Origin: Hypomyces perniciosus
Taxonomy: Eukaryota; Ascomycota; Sordariomycetes; Hypocreales; Hypocreaceae
Assembly: GCA_008477525.1 (NCBI GenBank)
Contig: SPDT01000013.1
Span: 47,501 to 111,500 of the forward strand
DNA length: 64,000 nt
Reading direction: 5' to 3'
The notes below the pieces were generated by a model. It was not told where the DNA came from. It saw only the letters and a program-made list of their open reading frames with translations, and did not search any database. Numbering within the stretch: the stretch's first letter is position 1; every line of letters starts with the position of its first letter. Of this stretch, positions 1-10,315 are shown one piece after another. The translations under genes were made by a program, and so were the position numbers.

Positions 1-17
1 TGCCCTTCCGTCAATTT

Positions 18-50
<33 letters not shown>

Positions 51-187
51 TGGAGCCCAAGCACTTTGATTTCTCGTAAGGTGCCGAACGCGTCAAAAAT
101 GTAACATCGTCCGATCCCTAGTCGGCATAGTTTATGGTTAAGACTACGACGGTATCTGATCGTCTTCGATCCCCTAACTTTCGTTCC

Positions 188-225
<38 letters not shown>

Positions 226-1154
226 AGTTAGTCTTCAATAAATCCAAGAATTTCACCTCTGACAATTGAATACTGATGCCCCCGACTGTCCCTATTAATC
301 ATTACGGCGGTCCTAGAAACCAACAAAATAGAACCGCACGTCCTATTTTATTATTCCATGCTAATGTATTCGAGCATAGGCCTGCCTTGAGCACTCTAAT
401 TTTTTCAAAGTAAAAGTCCTGTTTCCCCGCCACACCCAGTGAAGGGCATGGGGTTCCACAGAGGGAAAGGCCCGGCCGGACCAGTACACGCGGTGAGGCG
501 GACCGGCCAGCCAGGCCCAAGGTTCAACTACGAGCTTTTTAACCACAACAACTTTAATATACGCTATTGGAGCTGGAATTACCGCGGCTGCTGGCACCAG
601 ACTTGCCCTCCAATTGTTCCTCGTTAAGGGATTTAAATTGTACTCATTCCGATTACAAGACCCAAAAGAGCCCTGTATCAGTATTTATTGTCACTACCTC
701 CCCGTGTCGGGATTGGGTAATTTGCGCGCCTGCTGCCTTCCTTGGATGTAGTAGCCGTTTCTCAGGCTCCTTCTCCGGGGTCGAGCCCTAACCCTCCGTT
801 ACCCGTTGCCACCATGTTTGGCCAATACCCAAACATCGAAAGTTGATAGGGAAGAAATTTGAATGAGCCATCGCCGGCACAAGGCCTGTCGATTCGCCGA
901 GTTATCATGATTCACCAAGGAGCCCAGAGGGCATTGGTTTTTAATCTAATAAATACAACCCTTCCGAAGTCGGGATTTTTAGCATGTATTAGCTCTAGAA
1001 TTACCACGGTTATCCAAGTAGTAAAGTATTATCAAATAAACGATAACTTATATAATGAGCCATTCGCAGTTTCGCTGTATAATTGCTTATACTTAGACAT
1101 GCATGGCTTAATCTTTGAGACAAGCATATGACTACTGGCAGAATCAACCAGGTA
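1..1154 (-). rRNA. 18S (SSU) ribosomal RNA, 5' part
   Basis: Read on the minus strand, the gene begins with the universal SSU 5' end TACCTGGTTGATTCTGCCAG (complement at 1135-1154). It runs left to the window edge, where the conserved GAAATTGACGGAAGGGCA segment near SSU position 1130-1150 is still in register. About 1,150 bases therefore cover the same SSU interval as in other fungi, so there is no group I intron in this part. The 3' part, ITS and 28S would lie beyond the left edge. Transcription runs leftward, away from the protein genes, so this is the last or only visible unit of an rDNA array. Confidence 0.97.
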
Positions 1155-1949
1155 ACTATCGTCAGCCAGCGAGCTGGCCACCAGTGCATATTTCAGCGCT
1201 GGAGAGACTTCAAGCCACTAGGTCGGCGCCCTGACTAGCAGGGCGCGCCGCTCGCAGCGCTGTCGGCTTAGGGGCCTACAGCGCCTTGGGCGGCAATCCG
1301 CTTTCTCCCCCTTGCAGACCCTAGGGCATCCGTCCACCGCACGTTACCCACTAAGGGTTGTGTGGTCTAGGCGCCCCATAGGGGACCCTTTACCCGCGCC
1401 ATCTACCATTGCGGTGTCAGTCACGGGTCGGTTTCCCCCGTTGCTCACGTAGTTCACTCGCCAAAGGCCAGTAATCCACAGAGCCCATACAGCAGCAGTG
1501 AGTGCACTAGGCTCTCGCCGCCGCCGAGCTTCCTCCGTACGCCATGAAGCCTGGGCGACTGGTTTCGGGAGGGTCGACACCAACTATTACCGATCGCTAG
1601 CGAGACCGGAGCCTGCAAGCCTGTACAAAAGGCAACGTAATTTGGTGTCTGAAAGATATGGTACAGTTGATTGAGTGCTGCGGTCAACGCCCGGAACCAC
1701 TGAAGCCGCACCGCCGAAGCGCTGTATTTCCAGTGGCCCGGGCGCCTTCCGACGCCCCCTCTCATAAGCCCTCCGACCGTTTTTGCGGGGTGGGGCGGCA
1801 GAATTGGGTTCGTGGCCCCATTCCGATTTTCCGCAAAATTCATTTGTATGGCAAATCGGTCAAATCGACTCACGGCCACACAAACGCGAAACCATTTTGG
1901 TCAGTTTTTCGGACTTGGTCAAATTTTCGCCACCACCACCACAGCACAA
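1155..1949 (-). other. rDNA 5' external transcribed spacer / intergenic spacer
   Basis: This stretch lies immediately upstream of the 18S 5' end, so it must hold the 5' ETS and probably the Pol I promoter. It is GC-rich with GCGC-containing segments at 1226-1290 and has no credible reading frame. I cannot place the Pol I start site. The boundary with the retroelement 5' UTR is not visible; 1949 is only where the CTACCCT-type repeats begin. Confidence 0.6.
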
Positions 1950-2232
1950 CCTACCCTAGAGCCACCCTACACCAATGCACGCACCGCACTGCACCCCACG
2001 ACCCGATGCATGCATTTTCGCATGAGTGCACGACCTACCCTAGAGTATGACCTACCCTATACTATGACCCACCCTAGAGCCCCCCGCACCGATGCACGCA
2101 GTTAGACGTGGGTGCACGACCTACCCTATACCCCGACCTACCCTGTACACCCACACCAATATATGCGTTTTCGCATGAGTGCACGACTTACCCTATATAC
2201 CCACCTACCCTATAGATACCCTAGATGCATTA
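1950..2232. repeat. CTACCCT-rich degenerate repeat, LINE 5' UTR
   Basis: The motif CTACCCT (or the one-base variants TTACCCT and CACCCTA) occurs about eight times. A longer unit, GCATGAGTGCACGAC followed by CTACCCTA or TTACCCTA, occurs at 2020-2034 and 2173-2187, giving a period of 153 bp. The array ends about 100 bp before LINE ORF1. It looks like a telomere repeat (CCCTAA) at a glance, but the spacing is irregular and every unit carries extra bases. Repeated 5' UTR units are common in LINE promoters, which is the reading I prefer. Confidence 0.6.
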
Positions 2233-2330
2233 ACTTCCCTCCTACAACACCAGGTCTTGGCACCTCGTGTTAACGTTTTCGCACGCAACACCACCAACAC
2301 ACTAACAACACACTAAAACCTCTGCTCGCG

Positions 2331-3695
2331 ATGGCCTCAGAGCCCGCGAGCAGCCGTTCCTTTGACCTAGGAACGCGTACGCCTAGGAAACTACAGCAGA
2401 AAGCAAGGAACCTTATCCTCTCAGGGGCAGAAATGGAACTCTGCATCGACACCATCACTGCTGAGCCCGGCACCAAGCCGGGGGAAGGCCAGCATATCGA
2501 AACATACTCGAGCTCAGAGCCTAACACTAACAGCAACTGCAATTCCTCAACATCCAGTCTACCGAGTTCCCCTCCGGTCCCCTTCACGCAACCGAACGCT
2601 AGAATCAGTGCTCTCAAAGCCCTGGAAAGCGTTGAAGCTGACAGCCGGGCCCTATTCGAGGACCACATGGCTGTTCTCCACGCAGTCTGCAGAGCATTCG
2701 ACAACGCCGTGGCTCAGTTCCCAGCAGGCACAAGACATGATATCGCCATTCAGATGACCCAGGGCTTCGTCAATTACTACAGCAACAACAAAATCACCGC
2801 CAAATCACAGCCCAAGGCCACTCAAGACTCCTATGCCAGCAAACTGCATACTGGCCTCCCGCCCAACGCGTCACACCAGACGTCACTGACGAAGACAGGA
2901 TGGTCAATAACCCCGGCCAGCCAAGAGATCAAGCAACAGCTCCTCGATAAAGAGAATGAGATCAGCGCCCGTCTGGGCGCCGCGAAGGTTGAAGCGGCCC
3001 AACGATGGTTTACGTACGTAGTCCCGGACTGCCCAGAGAAAATCATAAGCTCCCTCGACGATACAGAAGTGGACTATCTCGAAGCTGCTAAGTTAGAGGC
3101 GAAGATACAAACTGGCCGAGACCCAGTCAGTGTTCGGTTCCCGAAACAACCACGCAAAGACCAGCAGGGGAGAACAGTACTGCTTTCCTTCCTCGAACCA
3201 CTCAACCAAAGGTTTACTCTCTTCAGTTCCAGCGAAACAGCAAGACTGATACAGAAGACCAACTTCCCGACGCAGTGCGAGAACTGCTGGGACTTCCACC
3301 CTCGACGAGTATGCAAGAGGAAACCTAAATGCCGCTTCTGCAGCGGCCCCAAGCACGAGACACAGGCTTGCCCGTCAAACATCCAGTGCGCCAACTGCTT
3401 AGGACCACACGAGGCCACACATCAACAGTGCCCAGCTAGACCTTTCCGCAGCCACGGAAAGCTAGTACGCCTCTCGAACACAAAACTACGAGAAGTACGG
3501 CGACAGGGAGCAGAGATCTCTAGACGGACTTACCCCGCAGCCCCTGAGCCCCCGAACTCTGCTCAGAACGCAACGGCCACTGGCCCCCCTTCATCACCAT
3601 GCACAGCCGCAGCAGAGATGCTATCACAGTCTCGAGCAACAGGAAAAAGGCAACGCACAGAGACAGTAACCCCTAGTAATCCGAATGAATACTAG
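2331..3695 (+). CDS. LINE ORF1, gag-like nucleic-acid-binding protein
   Basis: This 454-aa open frame has no interruption. The N-terminal half is Ser/Pro-rich and low in complexity. The last third holds a cluster of cysteine/histidine knuckles (C-X2-C pairs such as CENC, CRFC and CANC with following His and Cys, roughly residues 315-370), as in Tad1 and I-clade ORF1 proteins that coat element RNA. ORF2 begins inside its stop region: the ORF2 ATG at 3685 overlaps the ORF1 end by 11 bases in another frame, a layout suited to termination-reinitiation or frameshifting. The frame is undamaged, unlike the distal half of the element. Confidence 0.85.
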   Translation: MASEPASSRSFDLGTRTPRKLQQKARNLILSGAEMELCIDTITAEPGTKPGEGQHIETYSSSEPNTNSNCNSSTSSLPSSPPVPFTQPNARISALKALESVEADSRALFEDHMAVLHAVCRAFDNAVAQFPAGTRHDIAIQMTQGFVNYYSNNKITAKSQPKATQDSYASKLHTGLPPNASHQTSLTKTGWSITPASQEIKQQLLDKENEISARLGAAKVEAAQRWFTYVVPDCPEKIISSLDDTEVDYLEAAKLEAKIQTGRDPVSVRFPKQPRKDQQGRTVLLSFLEPLNQRFTLFSSSETARLIQKTNFPTQCENCWDFHPRRVCKRKPKCRFCSGPKHETQACPSNIQCANCLGPHEATHQQCPARPFRSHGKLVRLSNTKLREVRRQGAEISRRTYPAAPEPPNSAQNATATGPPSSPCTAAAEMLSQSRATGKRQRTETVTPSNPNEY

Positions 3696-6540
3696 GAGAT
3701 CAAACCTAAACCGCAGAAATAACAAGACCTGGAGGATATTCCAGGCTAATGTTGGCAAAGCAGAGCCAGCACACAACACTGCCCTTGCCCTTGCGGCCAG
3801 AGAGGGCTACGATATCATCATGATACAAGAACCATACACTAACATCACCCGAGAAGGCTGCTGCCGCACAGCACTTCACAGAGAATTTCAAACCTTCTCT
3901 CCAGTAACAACCTGGATCAACTACAGCACCCGACCCCGAGTCCTCACATACGTGAGGAGGAGAGCGGGGATCTTAGCTGAGCAGCTATTTATTGAGACTA
4001 CTCGGGACCTACTATGGGTCCGCGTCAACGGAATCACAACCATCAACCTCTACAGAGAACGCGGCATACACGATGCTTTTACAACTCTATTTGCATGGCC
4101 GGTCACCGGAAACTGTTTAGTGGCAGGAGACTTCAACGCAATACACTCCTCGTGGCAGGCAGCCGATAACCGAAACCAAGGCGCACTAATAGCTGACTGG
4201 GCCTCTGAAGTTGGCCTCTCTCTCCTCAACCCTCCAAACACCCCAACACATATACTCGGCAACACGATTGACCTAGCGTTTTCGAATATCCCACTAGCAG
4301 AAGCCACACTAGAAGAACACCTACTTACCAGCTCTGACCACGCTATATTAAGCATTACAATCCCAGCCACGGCCTACTGCCCGACACCCCTCAGAGGATT
4401 AAGGGTCAAAGGAGACGACAATAGAGACCGCTTCCTAGCACTAATTAAAGAAGGGACCCAGCTCCTCCCCCCTATCCAACCGACAATAACAGCCGTAGAC
4501 CAAGCGGCCAAGGCCTTGCTATCACTCCTCTGTGAATCAGCTAAAACAACAAGCCGACCACCAAGTCATCCACCTCCTCAGCCGTGGTGGGGGGCCGAGT
4601 GTGAAGAGAGCCATCGAGCTTTCCTGGCTGCTAAAAGAACTGCAGCCACGCCACTAGACACCTATCTCCACGACGCTAGGAAATCCTTCAAGAAGATAGT
4701 CAAGAACGCCAAGAGGGCATATTGGCGAGACATCATCGGTACCGCTAAAGAGAGCAAGGATATCTTCCGTATAGCTCGCTGGGCAAAGCCATCACCAGTC
4801 TTCCAACCACCGCCACTACAGATTGGCGATCAAGTCTTCACTTCTCAGGAAGAAAGGGCCACTGCCCTCCGCAACGCTACACTCGAAAGACGCACAGTAG
4901 CTGACGATATCGAGGACCCGTGGTCCCCGATCAATCAACAACGGCAGATCGAACTCCCCCTAACAGTCTCGCTGGACGAAGCGGCAGCAGCTACAATACG
5001 CACAGGAAACACATCCCCAGGCATCGATAATATTACAATAGACCTCTTATGGCTTTGCTGGCCGACAATTAGAGAATACATTCGCTCCCTCTACGAGACC
5101 TGCCTTAGAATCGGGCACCACCTATCGGCTTTCAAGTCAGCTGAAGTGGTAATAATCCCTAAACCAGGGAAAAGAGATCTATTATCCCCGAGAGCCTGGA
5201 GGCCAATCTCTCTCCTCTCTTGCCTAGGCAAAGGACTTGAACGCCTTATTGCACGAAGAATCGCACACGCCGCTATCATACAGCAAGTACTACACATCGA
5301 ACAAGCCGGCGCCTTTCCGAAGAGATCCGGCATTAACCTAGTCACGGCCTTAGTCCATGAAGTTAAACTGGCTTTCTATAACGGCAAGGTGGCTACCTTT
5401 GTTACAGCTGATATCCAAGGGGCTTTCGATATAGTCCTTACTAATAGATTAACCCTCCGACTACGAGAACAGGGTTGGCCTGACTGCATGGCTAGATAGG
5501 CCTTTTCTTTTATAACGGAATGTAAAGCCTAAGTAAGACTATAAAAGATAATAACTTGACTGCTCCCTTTAAGCTGTAGTCTCCCCTAAAGATCGCCGGC
5601 ATCCCCAATTCTCTTCCTGCTCTATATAGCCCCGATATACTATTTACTCGCTGCCCCCGCCTAACTACAAACAGCAGCTATTAAACAGTCCCTTTACAGC
5701 GAACTGCAAAGGTTTGGCTACGCAGACGACGCAGCGTTCTTATTTATTGGCGACTCCCTCAACCAGACAGCAGCCCAAGCCATAGCCGTAGCCTAGAAGC
5801 TCTAGCAATAGGGTAGAGATAATGCAATATCATTTAATCCTGAGAAAACAAAAGTAATACACTTCTCGAGACGCCGCTCACAGGATAACCCACCAGTAAT
5901 ATATAATAATATCCTAAAAACTGTATTTAAAAAAGGGGCGATCAGGTAACTAGGCGTCTTCCTTAACTGAAAGCTTAGCTTTAAAATATATATTAAGAAA
6001 TAGGCTATAAAGGCCTGCACAGTCATAAACACACTATATAGTATCTGAAACTCTATCCGAAAGGCTGCTTTACACTTTATATAATAAGCAGTCTGTATAT
6101 ATATAAAACTAGCACTCTACTATAAGTTAAAAGTATAGTATAGAGGCTTAGATATATATAGAATGCAATACCTCTTTAATTATATAACCCTAATCCTCAG
6201 GACAGCTATAAAAGCGATCCTCCTAGTATAGAAAATGACTTTTATACTAATCCTGTATAAAAAAAGCGGAATCCCTTTATGTCACGGCACCGACCGTGAC
6301 GCGATGTTGACGCCCTGTCACGTGAGCCCCGGTCACGTGACCAGGCCCCAACGCGTTCCTAGCTATAGCTTTCCGTAGAGCCTCAGGGCTTTCTCGCTCC
6401 CCACGGCACAACAACGATATTTGCCCTGACCTGCCTTTCCGTGCCGTGATACTTTAATAATATAACTCTTTAATGTATAGAAGCTCCGATTCGCAATTAG
6501 ACTGCTATCGCTAAATGACCAATATCCTTTTATCTACAGG
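3685..6540 (+). pseudogene. LINE ORF2, endonuclease-reverse transcriptase, broken
   Basis: The first 604 codons (to the TAG at 5497) encode an intact apurinic-type endonuclease (IFQANVGKAE, IQEPY, VAGDFNAIHSSW, SSDHAI) and the start of the reverse transcriptase (IIPKPGK, AWRPISLL, ADIQGAFD). Beyond 5497 the same frame continues without frameshift to at least 5870 but with many stops. The PQGSP box reads LP*RSPASP near 5580-5600, and the catalytic box is intact as FGYADDAA at 5713-5736. A further conserved block reads LGVFLN*KLSF near 5950, and KLRFAIRLLSLNDQYP lies beyond the inserted LTR. Stops at Trp, Gln and Arg positions fit C-to-T/G-to-A mutation such as RIP. The product cannot function. 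Confidence 0.88.
6280..6451. mobile_element. Solo LTR nested in the LINE
   Basis: This 172-bp element begins TGTCACGGCAC and ends GTGCCGTGATA. The two ends are inverted repeats with one mismatch, which a C-to-T change in an original ACA end would explain. It is flanked by the exact 5-bp duplication CTTTA (6275-6279 and 6452-6456), the signature of retrotransposon integrase. Removing the LTR and one CTTTA rejoins the LINE reading frame. The interior carries two close palindromes containing TCACGTGA (near 6317 and 6332). No internal retrotransposon coding remains, so this is a solo LTR left by recombination, or possibly a small LTR-derived element. Confidence 0.85.
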
Positions 6541-6640
6541 ACTTAGCCAGATTAATATTTTGTCGGGGGTAACTGACATGCCCAACGCACTTGCATTTTT
6601 CTCGTTAAAGCTTACTCGAGAAAAAGTCGGCTGCTTATTT

Positions 6641-7433
6641 AAGCAGTTACTTGATTAGGAAAGCTCGGGAGTATAAAGACATACAGATAGACCTAGTTTA
6701 ATACACATCAACCTTCTTCCCCCTTCAACACATAACCCCACCTGTGAGTACACAGCCGCTGAGGCGTATGAAGGTAACCGTTGGTTGCTTTTGGCTGCTG
6801 GCATCATGATCAAATGATCCGCAGTATCTTTTAGTCCCTATATTACTCAATTGCCGCTTCGTGGTTCTGTCAGGGGCGCGATTCCCGCGCTCGATACCAG
6901 TCGTTGTGTGTGGGTGTGTGTATGTGTTGTGTGTGTGTTTGGGAGTGCCAATTCCCCCTCGACAAACTACCGAATCTGTGACATCAAGCCCGCTCAGTAA
7001 CACGCCCTAGTCGCCTGCCAACATAGACCTGACCTAGGTTTATCCCTTGGGAATACACCAGCCCGTCACATTAGCCTTGGACATTTATCTTTCTCACTTT
7101 ATTTACCCGCTCTGAAAGGATATTAAAATCGGCGTTAACAGGGATTTATTTTAGATTTATCTAAGTATAGTTACTATATACTAGTACTAGTATAGTAGCA
7201 ATAGCCTAAAAGAACTTGACTTGAATTATAAAGCAGAGTAGGTTTAAAAAAAGCCTTAATAGGGATAAAAAAACAGCTTAAGTTAATAGTGCTCTCCTAT
7301 CATTTTAACTATTAACACTACTTATACTACTTAACATTCAATATAGAGTAAATACTAATCCACTATGAATGAGAATAAAAGACCCCTAAGTTTATAGTAC
7401 CCACTATCATAATTTATCCGTCCCCTTCTAGCA
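6641..7433. other. AT-rich spacer beyond the LINE
   Basis: I see no gene here. The stretch may include the eroded LINE 3' end. It holds a GT-rich tract at about 6902-6944 and an AT-rich segment at 7100-7400 with repeated CTAGTA and TATAGTA motifs. The base composition is typical of repeat-mutated fungal DNA. Confidence 0.6.
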
Positions 7434-8960
7434 CTAAGAGCGCCTAATAAGAGTAGTTGCCTGGGCGTATTTGGCAGGGTCACTAAGCAGCTCAATAGCA
7501 AGCTGCGACTCGGCACGGGCCACGATCTCGGTCTGTGTATATGAGAACTCGGTTCCAGCAATCCTCTGGAAGAGAGGCTCATGGTTAAAAACGCAGGGAC
7601 CACCAGGGGCGCAGATATTATAGTTGGCGTGGAGGACCACCTTGGCTACGCTAATCAGAGAGTGGGTGACAGGGTCTAACACAGGGTCCTGAATCCAAGA
7701 GCCGTCGGACGAGGCAGGCGCAACGGTGCTGTTGACAAAGTTAAGACCATAGTTAGGGCTGTTGGCGATATTGATAAACTGATTAGCCCACCAGGGGTCC
7801 ACCTCGAGAGCAGGATACTTGACGTCGTGCGAGATACCGCTAGGGAGGCCGCCGAGGGCATTGGCAACGTAGTTAGCAACAACAGGCATGTCGATAGAGT
7901 ATCGTGTACGCATATTGATCGTGATGTCGAGCTCGTTAATCGAGGTATTGCCAGGCAAGTACCACTGAGAAGCGGGGCTATTCAGAGCCTGGAATGCCGC
8001 GATAGAGAGATCAAGAGCTCCCTTCGTGGTCTCAGAAGAGTGACCACCAGGACCGGTGATATTGAGGGCGACGCCATTAGCATCGTTGAAGACAGTGTAG
8101 GCGACGCCTGGGTATGTCGTGTCTAGAATCGACGCAAGAGTTTTGTTGACGGCATCGAGACTGGGACCAGTAACACCTAGGCTGATGAAGCTCTGGACAA
8201 CGTTGGTAGCATACTGCCCGACATTCTCAATGCCGGTGGCAGAGGAGGAGGTGCCAGGAAGCCTGCCTCTGAGACCCTTGACAATAACAAGAGCCTTATA
8301 CGCTTTGAAAACAGCCTCCTGGTGAGACTGGCCACTAAACGTGGCAAAGAAGTTCAGGCGAGCGTTCATAGGGTTAATGGCACTCGTGGTAGTGGGGTGA
8401 GCCATCAGCCAGATATCGGCCGCATCAAAAGCATTGGCATTATTAAGCTTGAACTTGCCGGCAGCATTCTCTTCATCGGGAGTGCCCTGCAAGATAACTA
8501 TACCAGGAATGTCGTAGTAGGCAAGTGCCTGGGCAGTTAGGCTGGCGCCGGTGATGCCGTTTAGAGCAATATGGTTATGACCGCAAGCATGGCCAATGCC
8601 AATTAAGGCATCGTACTCAGCAAGGAAACCAATTGCAGGCAGCTTTCCATTAAAGCCGGCAGGGCGGTGCTCGTAGATAGCCGTGAAAGCCGTGGGCAAG
8701 TTGTAGGAATGAGGTATAACTTTCCAGCCAGGGGTTTCAGAGAAGTGACTAACAATCCAGTCATGGGCGTGTGTCTCATTGAGGCCGAGCTCAGGGGAGT
8801 TGTAAATATCAATGGAAATTTTCTTCAACGCTGGGAAAGATAAAGCAGAAGCACTCTTCAAGAAGTTCCCAAGGTCAGAAAGGTCTGGAGTCTTGGTAGC
8901 CTTGACAGCTCCAAGAGTCGCCAGTAAAAGGGTTGTTAAAGACGGGAGCATCTTAGGCAA
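7434..8960 (-). CDS. Secreted M20-family zinc metallopeptidase/amidohydrolase
   Basis: The product is a single-exon protein of 508 aa. Residues 1-22 form a signal peptide, so the enzyme should be secreted; translation could also start at Met4. The M20 metal site is present: AEYDAL (115-120), GHACGHNH (123-130) and TPDEEN (160-165) supply the His, Asp and Glu ligands of a two-zinc amidohydrolase. GPGGHSSETTKGA in the middle fits the small dimerisation domain. The family hydrolyses N-acyl amino acids, aminobenzoyl-glutamate or dipeptides; the substrate here cannot be told from sequence. The frame is intact although the gene sits between damaged repeats. Confidence 0.9.
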   Translation of the reverse strand: MPKMLPSLTTLLLATLGAVKATKTPDLSDLGNFLKSASALSFPALKKISIDIYNSPELGLNETHAHDWIVSHFSETPGWKVIPHSYNLPTAFTAIYEHRPAGFNGKLPAIGFLAEYDALIGIGHACGHNHIALNGITGASLTAQALAYYDIPGIVILQGTPDEENAAGKFKLNNANAFDAADIWLMAHPTTTSAINPMNARLNFFATFSGQSHQEAVFKAYKALVIVKGLRGRLPGTSSSATGIENVGQYATNVVQSFISLGVTGPSLDAVNKTLASILDTTYPGVAYTVFNDANGVALNITGPGGHSSETTKGALDLSIAAFQALNSPASQWYLPGNTSINELDITINMRTRYSIDMPVVANYVANALGGLPSGISHDVKYPALEVDPWWANQFINIANSPNYGLNFVNSTVAPASSDGSWIQDPVLDPVTHSLISVAKVVLHANYNICAPGGPCVFNHEPLFQRIAGTEFSYTQTEIVARAESQLAIELLSDPAKYAQATTLIRRS

Positions 8961-9025
8961 TATAAAAGATGAGAGATTGCTTGACTTCTGATGGAACTCT
9001 CGTGAACTGTTGTAGATATCCCGTT

Positions 9026-9034
9026 CTCTTTATA
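9026..9034 (-). promoter_or_regulatory. TATA box of the M20 peptidase gene
   Basis: TATAAAGAG on the minus strand lies about 66-74 bases upstream of the peptidase ATG at 8960. That spacing suits a TATA box with a short leader. This is inferred from position and consensus only. Confidence 0.45.
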
Positions 9035-10157
9035 GGAAATTTAGAAAAGTTGTTTCCTAAAACTATACCCCTAGCTTAGTATTGTATTTACAACTTCGGC
9101 CTTCGCGGACAAATACTAATATCTAGCCATGGGTGCCTATGCCCGGCTTATAAGAAGAATTGTGATTCTAGCCCTGCTGCTTAGCAATTATAGGTGCTAG
9201 TAATTTGTCTTTTCGGGTTAATGTTAGCACTTCGGAGTTTACAGAGTAGTACCCTCTTAGACGATAACTGACAGGGGTCTGCGACGATGTATAAATGTCA
9301 GGAGACCGGAAGCTCCGGAGATCTCTTGATATCACATGGGCCGGAATGCACATATAAGAGCAACCGTGGTCCCCGAAGATATAGAACTTCAGAGACCAGT
9401 AAACTACTGCTGCTACACCTAACTACTAGTTTCTGGCATGTTACCTGCTTGTTAGCACTTATCTTCCCTCTAAGTGACTGCTCTTCAACCTCCTCTACTC
9501 TTCCCTAGGGTCGCAGCCCCTCGCCCGATCCGTCTGCCCCAAAGAGGGTCTCTGACAATAAAGGGTCTTTATCCCTCACTCATAGAAGTAGGGATTTCTT
9601 CCTCCTTAGAAATCAATGAAGTCTTTCTGTATGCTACTGTCTCGAGAACCAGCCACGTGTAACGATCCGGGTTGATTCTCAAGGGATAGACCGAGGTTCA
9701 TGGGTTTATGTTGACAGAGAGGTCAGGGATGAATACTAAGCAGGGCAACGTAGTCACGATTCTATACAATAGGCGGTTCTAGTGAATGCAATTCACCACT
9801 GTCGAAGTAACTATACTAAATGAGTGACAAGCCAGTCGTATACATATAAAGGGAATAATCGTGGATTACCTTAGATTACGTCCATTTCCTGGCAATCCAT
9901 GGTGAGTCTTTTCATCAGCTCACTAGAATCACTTTATAGTTCGTAGTGATCCAAGTGATCCAATGCTAATTAGTTCGCCCACCCGAGGTTCCCCTGGGTA
10001 CGTACCATGTCACGTTCTCATAATGGTCGGATCGTGACACCACGGCCTTACTGTGATCCTTAGTCCCTCACTTCCTCCAACACTAGCCAAATCCCTGACA
10101 GACGCTTGAAGATTGCCGCGCTTACTTATATTGTGGTGGCTTTATTTAAAGGCTCTT

Positions 10158-10160
<3 letters not shown>

Positions 10161-10188
<28 letters not shown>
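10161..10188. repeat. Homopolymer T tract, 28 bases
   Basis: Twenty-eight consecutive T bases lie about 130 bp beyond the 3' end of the thioesterase-like gene. It could be the poly(A) tail of a minus-strand retroelement copy, but no coding remnant is attached. Confidence 0.8.
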
Positions 10189-10315
10189 GCAAAATCATAG
10201 TCCCAATGTTTAAGTGCTGTATACTGCAATCCATTGGCCCACGATAACAGCAATTACAACAATATCTTGGTAAGTCAATATCTGTATTTTTATACCTCGC
10301 AGCTTCTATACTCTT

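Larger units (their letters stand above)
1950..6640 (+). mobile_element. Tad1-like LINE (non-LTR) retrotransposon, damaged
   Basis: Two overlapping frames (gag-like ORF1, then endonuclease/reverse transcriptase ORF2) follow a repetitive leader. This is the order of fungal Tad1/LINE elements. The reverse transcriptase half has many in-frame stops, and a solo LTR at 6280-6451 splits the 3' part. Recognisable Tad1-type coding resumes after the LTR with KLRFAIRLLSLNDQYPF (about 6483-6533). No poly(A) tail or target duplication could be found, so both outer borders are approximate. The element sits directly beside the rDNA spacer. Confidence 0.85.
8961..10315. other. Intergenic, no gene seen
   Basis: Apart from the peptidase promoter I find no credible gene. 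A short inverted pair, TGTCACG at 10008-10014 and CGTGACA at 10033-10039, resembles the ends of the solo LTR at 6280-6451 and may be an LTR scrap. A long T-run follows at 10161. Confidence 0.6.

Noticed and set aside
1..1154. Small protein frames in the 18S region
   Set aside because: They overlap conserved rRNA sequence and have no protein family likeness.
1950..2232. Telomere or subtelomere repeat
   Set aside because: The units are CTACCCT with irregular spacing and extra bases, not (CCCTAA)n, and they are flanked by rDNA spacer and LINE coding sequence.
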